64,000 bases of DNA. It comes from Aliiruegeria sabulilitoris (GTDB taxonomy: Bacteria; Pseudomonadota; Alphaproteobacteria; Rhodobacterales; Rhodobacteraceae). The notes beneath the pieces are model-generated. The model saw nothing but the letters and a program-made list of their open reading frames with translations, had not been told where the DNA came from and ran no database searches. Of the stretch, positions 59,068 through 64,000 are shown piece after piece (within the stretch, counting starts at the first letter, position 1; each line of letters begins with the position of its first letter). The stretch is from the NCBI RefSeq assembly GCF_001558155.1, contig NZ_LOAS01000002.1:310001-374000 (forward strand). Reading direction: 5' to 3'. The translations under genes were made by a program, and so were the position numbers.

Positions 59068-60330
59068 CTAGGAGCGCCCTTTCCATGGTACGAGCACGCG
59101 CTCGGCCTGCCGCATGAGGATGTCGATGCCGTACCCAATGATCCCGATCAGGATGATGCCCATGATGACAATGTCGGTGAGCTGGAACTTTGACGCGGCG
59201 ATGATCATCATCCCGGCGCCCTTCTGCGCGGCGACCAGTTCGGCGGCAACCACCGTGCCCCAGCAGACGCCCATGGCAACCCGTGCGCCGGTAAAGATCT
59301 CCGGCAGGGAGTTGGGAACGATGACATGGCTCAGCACCTGGCGTTTCGAAGCGCCAAGGGAATAGGCGGCGTGTACCTTGGAGATATTGACGCCCGAAAC
59401 CCCGGCTCGTGCGGCGATGGTCATGATCCAGAGCGCGGCGAGGAAGAGCAGCACGATCTTGCCCGTCTCCCAGATGCCGAACCAGATGATCACCAGCGGG
59501 ATCAGCGCCAGTGGCGGAACCGGGCGCATGAATTCGACGATCGGATCGAACCAACCGCGCACCCAGCCCGAAAGGCCCATCGCGTAACCCAGCGGAATCC
59601 CGACGAGCGAGCCCAGCACGAAGCCCGCGATCACCCGCAGGAGCGACCAGCCGAGATGCTCCCAAAGGGTGAAGTTCTGGTAGCCGTCGGTGGCGATCTC
59701 GAAGAAGCGTTCCAGCACGGCCTCCGGCGACGGCATCCAGATCGGCTCCATCTGCAGCCCCTTGGCGGGCTCGAAATTGAGCGAGCCCTTGGCTGTCATC
59801 GTCACCTTGCCGTCGGACACTTTCACGCTCTGCTCCGGTGCGATGGGCTGGCCGTCAACGGCGATAACCTCCGCCCCCTCACCGTCATTCTTCACCGCCC
59901 GGATCAGCACCGAGCGCCAGGCGCCGACGGTGGCCGCATCGTCCTGCGCCCAACCGTCTGTGGGGGCCAGTTCAGGGTCATCGACCTTGTCGCCGACAGG
60001 GTGCACGATCACGTGGACCGTGGCATCCGCCTCCGCCCCGCTCACATCCCGCGCGGTGTAGGTAAAAGAGGTATCGCCGATGAACGGCCCCGGCACATGC
60101 ACGGGTGCCCATTTCGATCCGGTAAAGGACCCCCAGATCAGGAAGATCACAACCACCGAGATGACCGACGCCCAGCGATCGGGACGTATCGCGCTCTCGT
60201 CGCCGAAGGTCACGGTCTTCAGGCTGTTGAAATCATGTTCTTTCTTTCCCAGCCAATGGACAAGACGGACAAGGAAATACCCACCGATAAACAGCGCCAC
60301 ATAAATCGCGAGCAGAAGAATTCCGGTCAT
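59068..60330 (-). CDS. ABC transporter permease, TauC/SsuC-type, with inserted extracytoplasmic domain
   Basis: A 420-residue permease, about 150 residues longer than usual TauC. An extra N-terminal helix (about 3-22) is followed by the normal first helix (about 54-69). Residues about 72-196 then form a soluble insertion before the canonical PIWMPSPEAVLERF motif that normally follows the first helix directly. The rest is a standard BPD_transp_1 core, with the EAA-type loop AAYSLGASKRQVLSHVIVPNSLPEIFTGAR. The insertion contains short beta-strand-like repeats (FTYTARDVSGAEADATVHVIVHP) and should face the periplasm, next to the binding protein. It overlaps the ATPase gene by ATGA. The substrate is unknown; taurine, sulfonate or nitrate-like compounds are typical. 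Confidence 0.9.
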   Translation of the reverse strand: MTGILLLAIYVALFIGGYFLVRLVHWLGKKEHDFNSLKTVTFGDESAIRPDRWASVISVVVIFLIWGSFTGSKWAPVHVPGPFIGDTSFTYTARDVSGAEADATVHVIVHPVGDKVDDPELAPTDGWAQDDAATVGAWRSVLIRAVKNDGEGAEVIAVDGQPIAPEQSVKVSDGKVTMTAKGSLNFEPAKGLQMEPIWMPSPEAVLERFFEIATDGYQNFTLWEHLGWSLLRVIAGFVLGSLVGIPLGYAMGLSGWVRGWFDPIVEFMRPVPPLALIPLVIIWFGIWETGKIVLLFLAALWIMTIAARAGVSGVNISKVHAAYSLGASKRQVLSHVIVPNSLPEIFTGARVAMGVCWGTVVAAELVAAQKGAGMMIIAASKFQLTDIVIMGIILIGIIGYGIDILMRQAERVLVPWKGRS

Positions 60331-61133
60331 GCGACATCCTCCGCGCGGCCCATGATCTCTTCTTCCATTTCCCAGATCATCGACAGGATCTCGTCGCGGG
60401 TCTCGCCGAAAGCGGGATCCTTCTTGACCTCGCGCAGGTCCGCGCCAACGCCGCGATCGGCAAAGGGAAGATCGTATTCGCGATAGATGCGGCCCGGACG
60501 CGGCGCCATGACGATCAGCCGTTCGCCGAGAAGCAGCGCTTCCTCCACCGAGTGCGTGATCAGGATCACCGTCTTTCCGGTCTCCTTCCAGAGCTTGAGC
60601 ACAAGCCCCTGCATCTTCTCCCGCGTCAGTGCATCCAGCGCGCCCAGCGGTTCGTCCATCAGGATCACGTCAGGGTCATTGGCCAGACAGCGCGCGAGCG
60701 CCACGCGCTGCTGCATGCCGCCGGACAGCTCGTAGACCGACTTTTCCTTGAAATCCTGCAAGCCCACCGTTTCCAGAAGGTGATCGACAATCTCGTCACG
60801 CTCCTTCTTGGGCATGCCCTTCATCCGCGGGCCGAAATCCACGTTCTTGCGCACGCTCATCCATTCGAAAAGCGCGCCTCTCTGAAACACCATCCCGCGC
60901 TCGGCATCCGGCCCGGACACCTTGTGCCCATTCATGCGCACCTGCCCCTCGGTCGGTGCCAGAAAGCCCGCCACGATATTCAGAAGGGTCGTCTTGCCAC
61001 AACCCGACGGGCCGAGAACGGAAACGATCTCGCCGGTCTTGATCTCCATCGAAACATCCCGCAGCGCCAGCACGCTCTCGCCGTTGGGAAGGTCAAACCG
61101 CATGGAAATATGCTCGATATGCAGGCCGTCCAT
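60327..61133 (-). CDS. ABC transporter ATPase, TauB/SsuB-type
   Basis: A 268-residue ABC ATPase: Walker A GPSGCGKTT, Q-loop FQRGALFEWMSVRKNVDFGP, signature LSGGMQQRVALARCL, Walker B VILMDEPLGALDA and switch His in ITHSVEEALLLGERL. The ATG at 61133 starts exactly at the domain (MDGLHIEHISMRFDLPNG) with GGAGG upstream. A much longer open frame upstream has no homology and overlaps the binding-protein gene. It is the middle gene of the binding protein-ATPase-permease operon. Confidence 0.94.
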   Translation of the reverse strand: MDGLHIEHISMRFDLPNGESVLALRDVSMEIKTGEIVSVLGPSGCGKTTLLNIVAGFLAPTEGQVRMNGHKVSGPDAERGMVFQRGALFEWMSVRKNVDFGPRMKGMPKKERDEIVDHLLETVGLQDFKEKSVYELSGGMQQRVALARCLANDPDVILMDEPLGALDALTREKMQGLVLKLWKETGKTVILITHSVEEALLLGERLIVMAPRPGRIYREYDLPFADRGVGADLREVKKDPAFGETRDEILSMIWEMEEEIMGRAEDVA

Positions 61134-61216
61134 TGGGGGCGGTCCCTCCGATCTTTCATGAGTTCTGAAAAATGGGCGGCCCCCGAAGGCGCCGCCCCTT
61201 CGCGAGTGGTGTTCGA

Positions 61217-62218
61217 TTACATGTCGCTTGCCTCGGCGAGGTAGCTGCTGTCGACAGCCGCCTCGTAGCTGTCGAGCGAGGCCGGGATGGAGCCCGCATC
61301 CTGGAAGACCTTGGCCACGCCAAGCATGAATTCCTGCGCGCCGCCACCGAGCCATTTTCCGGTGAGCTGCTCTTCGACAGAGGGGAAGATGAAGGTCTCG
61401 ATGGTTTCCTTCGTCGCGTCCAGATCCATACCGGCATCCTTGGCGATCACTTCGAGCATCTCGTCGGTATTCTCGCCCGCGTTCCACATGGCATTGGCCT
61501 CGGCGGTCACGGCGAGGAACTTCGTCAGCATTTCGCCATTCTCGGCGGCAAAGCCGGCCGGAACAGAGGTCACGTCGAAGACGAGGATCCCAAGCTCTTC
61601 CTTCTCGGCGCCGGTCAGAAGTACGTTGCCATGCTCCTTCATCCGCCGCAGCGCGCCGCCCCAGCCGCAGACCATGTCCAGGTTGCCCTGGGCAAAGGCC
61701 GCCGCGCCATCGGCCGGCGCCATATCCACGATCTCCATCGTGGTGATATCGACGCCGAAATGGTTCATCTGCTTGAGGAAGCCATAATGCGCCGCCGTCC
61801 CGATCGGCACACCGACCTTCTTTCCTTCAAGCTCCTTGGCGGAATCCTTGTCGATCTCCAGCGCCTCGGCCACGACGCAGTTGTCGTTCTCCGAATAGGA
61901 GACGGCTACGTCGACGATCTGAAGGTCCTGTCCGGCCGAGGCCGCGACGACGAAGGGCGGCACCCCCTGGCTCACCGAGATCTGCACATCGCCCGAAGCC
62001 ATCGCGGCGGACATGGCGGTACCGGCATCGAAGGAGACCCAGTTGACCTCCACGCCCAAGGCCTCGTCATACATGCCGGTGGCCTTGGCATATTGGAACG
62101 GCATCGGCCATTCGAGGAAATAGGCGACGGTCAGGTTATCCATCGCCAACGCCGCCTGGCCGCCACCCAGTAGCGCGGCACCGGCGACCGCTCCGAGAAG
62201 TCTGTTCTTGAATTTCAT
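61217..62218 (-). CDS. ABC transporter substrate-binding protein, TauA-like
   Basis: A 333-residue periplasmic protein with signal peptide (about 1-24, ending AALA). The mature start MDNLTVAYFLEWPMPFQYAKATGMYDEALG and the later ASGDVQISVSQGVPPFVVAASAG match the NMT1/TauA family fold. A lobe motif GKKVGVPIGTAAHYGFLKQM is also typical. The ATG at 62218 has AGGAG upstream and starts the signal peptide; an in-frame start at 62332 is rejected. No sulfonate-cleaving enzyme is nearby to confirm the substrate. Confidence 0.92.
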   Translation of the reverse strand: MKFKNRLLGAVAGAALLGGGQAALAMDNLTVAYFLEWPMPFQYAKATGMYDEALGVEVNWVSFDAGTAMSAAMASGDVQISVSQGVPPFVVAASAGQDLQIVDVAVSYSENDNCVVAEALEIDKDSAKELEGKKVGVPIGTAAHYGFLKQMNHFGVDITTMEIVDMAPADGAAAFAQGNLDMVCGWGGALRRMKEHGNVLLTGAEKEELGILVFDVTSVPAGFAAENGEMLTKFLAVTAEANAMWNAGENTDEMLEVIAKDAGMDLDATKETIETFIFPSVEEQLTGKWLGGGAQEFMLGVAKVFQDAGSIPASLDSYEAAVDSSYLAEASDM

Positions 62219-62617
62219 GCGTTTCACTCTCCTGTTGCTTCGCAGATTCGCGGGATTTCCCGTCTGTTTGGCCGAAATGGCCCCTCTGCATGTCTGAAAG
62301 CCTACGCGAGAAGTGGTGCCTGACAACAGCACAGGATTTCTGGCATCACGGCAATCTGGAAACTGGACCTAAAGCGGGTCCTTTTTCCGTGCAGTTTGGC
62401 AACTATTTCGCCGGTCAATGGAAAGCTTGGCATTCGGCGTTCAGAAAACCGGGTCGCCGCCGCTCCGGGGTGCGCTCGGCCGCGCAGGCGCCCGATCCAA
62501 TTGGACCGGAGCGCTCCCGCCGGTTTCCCTCGCTTCAAGGAAGCTCTGGAAACGGTTGGGGGTGGCCGCGCCTTTGGCGCGGTGGGCGCAGGGCTGTCCC
62601 TGCCGGTGGCCAGTCCA
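62219..62617. other. intergenic region between LysR gene and ABC importer
   Basis: These 399 bases must hold the promoter of the importer operon. I see no convincing gene. Near the LysR stop is a perfect hairpin CCGCGCC-TTT-GGCGCGG (62566-62582), probably the end of the regulator mRNA. A second inverted repeat, ACCTAAAGCGGGT, lies near 62369. LysR-type T-N11-A sites could not be singled out with confidence. Confidence 0.45.
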
Positions 62618-63535
62618 TCACAGAAGGCTCGCACATCTTTTGCGATCGACGGCGGCGGCCGCGTGGATCCAGTCGGAAAAGACCCGGACCTTGGGATCGT
62701 CCCATTTGTCCCGGTGGGCGATCAGGCTGATATCCCCGTTTGGCGAGCGGCAGATACGGTCGGGAAAGGGCAGGCGCAACAATCCGCGTTCGAGTTCCTC
62801 CCGGCAAAGGACAAGATCGCCCATGACGACCCCCGCCCCGATCACCGCCGCGCGGGTCGCCATGTCGAGATTCGGGAACACGTCGCCGGACGCGGCTGTC
62901 AAACCGTCCGCCGGGAAGGCATCCAGCCATGTGCGCCAGTCCGTCCGGTCCGCGGTTTCGTGCAGGAGCTTGAACCGGGCCAGATCTTGCGGCCGAGACA
63001 ACGTCTTTTCACCCTCAGTCATCGCCGGTGCGCAGGCGGGAGAGAGCAGGATCGGGAAGAGAGGGCGGTTCTCGATCTCCGGGTGCCGTCCGGGCCAGAA
63101 CTCGAAGGAGAACCCCACATCGTATTCGGCGGGGACATAGCCGTCTCCGCCGTGAAAATCCGTCGTCAGACGCAGCCGGATCTCGGGATGTTCGGCCCGG
63201 AACGCCTCCAGCCGGGGAATCAGCCAGCGGATCGAGGTGGCGGGCGGGCATATGATCCGCAGATCCGTCGCCCGCTCCGACAACCGGTCTGCCGCTTCGG
63301 CGATCTGACCAAAGGCATTGGTGAGTACGGGCAGCAACTCCCTGCCCGCTTCGGTCAGTTCGACACCCCGGGCATGACGCCGGAAAAGCGGCACACCTAC
63401 ATGCGCCTCCAGGGTTTTGACATGCCGGCTCACGGCACCGCGCGTCACGCAAAGCTCATCGGCCGCGGCAATGAAACCGCCGTGCCGGGCTGCGGCTTCA
63501 AACGCCTTGAGTGCATTGAGAGGGGGAAGTTTCAT
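62618..63535 (-). CDS. LysR-family transcriptional regulator, GcvA-like
   Basis: A 305-residue LTTR. The N-terminal HTH starts MKLPPLNALKAFEAAARHGGFIAAADELCVTRGAVSRHVKTLE, the pattern of the GcvA/AmpR branch. The effector domain follows (about 90-300) with LRIICPPATSIRWLIPRLEAF. The ATG at 63535 is chosen because it begins at the HTH; a start at 63598 adds 21 residues without homology. It lies upstream of the ABC importer on the same strand with a 399-base gap, so it may regulate that operon. It is divergent from the small gene at 63646. Confidence 0.92.
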   Translation of the reverse strand: MKLPPLNALKAFEAAARHGGFIAAADELCVTRGAVSRHVKTLEAHVGVPLFRRHARGVELTEAGRELLPVLTNAFGQIAEAADRLSERATDLRIICPPATSIRWLIPRLEAFRAEHPEIRLRLTTDFHGGDGYVPAEYDVGFSFEFWPGRHPEIENRPLFPILLSPACAPAMTEGEKTLSRPQDLARFKLLHETADRTDWRTWLDAFPADGLTAASGDVFPNLDMATRAAVIGAGVVMGDLVLCREELERGLLRLPFPDRICRSPNGDISLIAHRDKWDDPKVRVFSDWIHAAAAVDRKRCASLL

Positions 63536-63645
63536 ATCGACCCTTGGATTAGTTTTCCTGATCCACCCTGGCAATTTTACTGGTTTGAGCGAAGTCACCG
63601 TATCACGCTAAGAAAGCAAATGAAGATAGATTTGCGGAGATCATG

Positions 63646-63948
63646 ATGTCGAATACTACATACTTCCCATTATTCTCGTCGTCGCCTCGCCCCCTCCCTC
63701 GACGCCCCAAAGACCAAACGACGAGGAATTGTCATCCAAATACCACGGAAGCGCGTCTGCAGGATCTGCTGTGCGAGTTCAAGCGTCTCGCCGTGATCGG
63801 GCCGCATTTGCTGGAGGATATCGGGTTCCGCCGCAACCCGCAGACCAGCTCTCCCGCCCGTGATATATGGGAGCGCGACGGGATGCGCATCGCTCTGGAA
63901 ACGGCAACTGGACAAGCACGGTATCTGCCGCCCCCCGACGGCCCCTAA
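63646..63948 (+). CDS. small protein of unknown function with DUF1127-like segment
   Basis: A 100-residue basic protein without signal peptide or membrane helix. A low-complexity Ser/Pro/Arg start is followed by RLQDLLCEFKRLAVIGPHLLEDIGFRR, whose LLEDIG pattern recalls the short DUF1127 motif (LLRDIGL) of alphaproteobacterial small proteins. The tail is unremarkable. GGAG lies 6 bases before the second of two adjacent ATGs (63643 and 63646), so I use 63646. It is divergent from the LysR gene, which may control it. The DUF1127 link is weak and no function is proposed. Confidence 0.55.
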   Translation: MSNTTYFPLFSSSPRPLPRRPKDQTTRNCHPNTTEARLQDLLCEFKRLAVIGPHLLEDIGFRRNPQTSSPARDIWERDGMRIALETATGQARYLPPPDGP

Positions 63949-64000
63949 CACCCGACAGCCCCTAACAGTTGTGATGGCGTGGGAGCAGGCAGCGCGATAC

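Noticed and set aside
61134-61487. Long N-terminal extension of the TauB-like ATPase
   Set aside because: The added residues show no homology and lie antiparallel-frame over the binding-protein gene. The ATPase starts cleanly at 61133.
1-64000. CRISPR arrays, tRNA or rRNA genes, insertion sequences and integrases
   Set aside because: No regularly spaced direct repeats, no tRNA-like cloverleaf sequence and no transposase or integrase motifs were noticed on reading both strands.

Overview
The window reads as a GC-rich alphaproteobacterial chromosome segment, most probably Rhodobacterales (Roseobacter/Paracoccaceae type). The basis is the gene families and their mix: an imp-type T6SS locus without TssJ, a CbiG-CobJ fusion, a cobalamin-riboswitch cobalt ECF transporter, a DinB with a zinc-ribbon N-terminus, and a PotFGHI/SpuC polyamine locus. 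Genes are tightly packed and many are coupled by 4-bp ATGA overlaps. I see no tRNA, rRNA, CRISPR array, transposase or integrase.

Region 1 (about 180-26,060) is a complete-looking type VI secretion locus. A long minus-strand series runs tssA-tssB-tssC-hcp-tagJ-tssE-tssF-tssG-tssH(clpV)-vgrG-(DUF6931-like)-fha(tagH)-tssK-tssL-tssM-tagF-pppA. It converges on a plus-strand pair, an OmpA-family protein and the Ser/Thr kinase PpkA. Kinase, phosphatase, FHA protein, TagF and a threonine-bearing TssL N-terminus form a post-translational switch like the one known from Agrobacterium. TssJ, PAAR and an evident effector/immunity pair are not in the window.

Region 2 (26,323-39,189) is cobalt and cobalamin. 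One minus-strand operon carries cbiX-cobH-cobL-cobI-cbiG/cobJ-cobM. A plus-strand K-M-L-Q-O type cobalt importer sits behind a cobalamin riboswitch, followed by a CsoR/RcnR-family metal sensor. An unrelated TadG-like gene lies between the two halves.

Region 3 (39,256-45,605) holds a lone UxaA/GarD-family dehydratase and a MarR-RND efflux operon (regulator, adaptor, pump) with two palindromic candidate operators in front.

Region 4 (45,759-57,169) is polyamine uptake and catabolism. It has an inositol-monophosphatase-family gene, a minus-strand potFGHI-oxidoreductase operon, a divergent GntR regulator, and a plus-strand glutamine synthetase (PuuA-like), aminotransferase (SpuC-like) and FAD oxidoreductase (PuuB-like). 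The motif ATTTGATCAWA, found in front of both arms, probably ties them to the GntR protein.

Region 5 (57,254-64,000) has dinB and mgsA (convergent), a TauABC-type ABC importer whose permease carries an unusual inserted domain, a GcvA-like LysR regulator, and a small unknown protein.

I did not find a wholly new system. The most unusual items are regulatory: minicistrons in front of ppkA and cbiX, stem-loops bracketing hcp, vgrG and potF, and shared operators in the polyamine locus. The permease insertion, the metal-binding tail of CbiX and the unexplained leader of cbiX are also worth attention.
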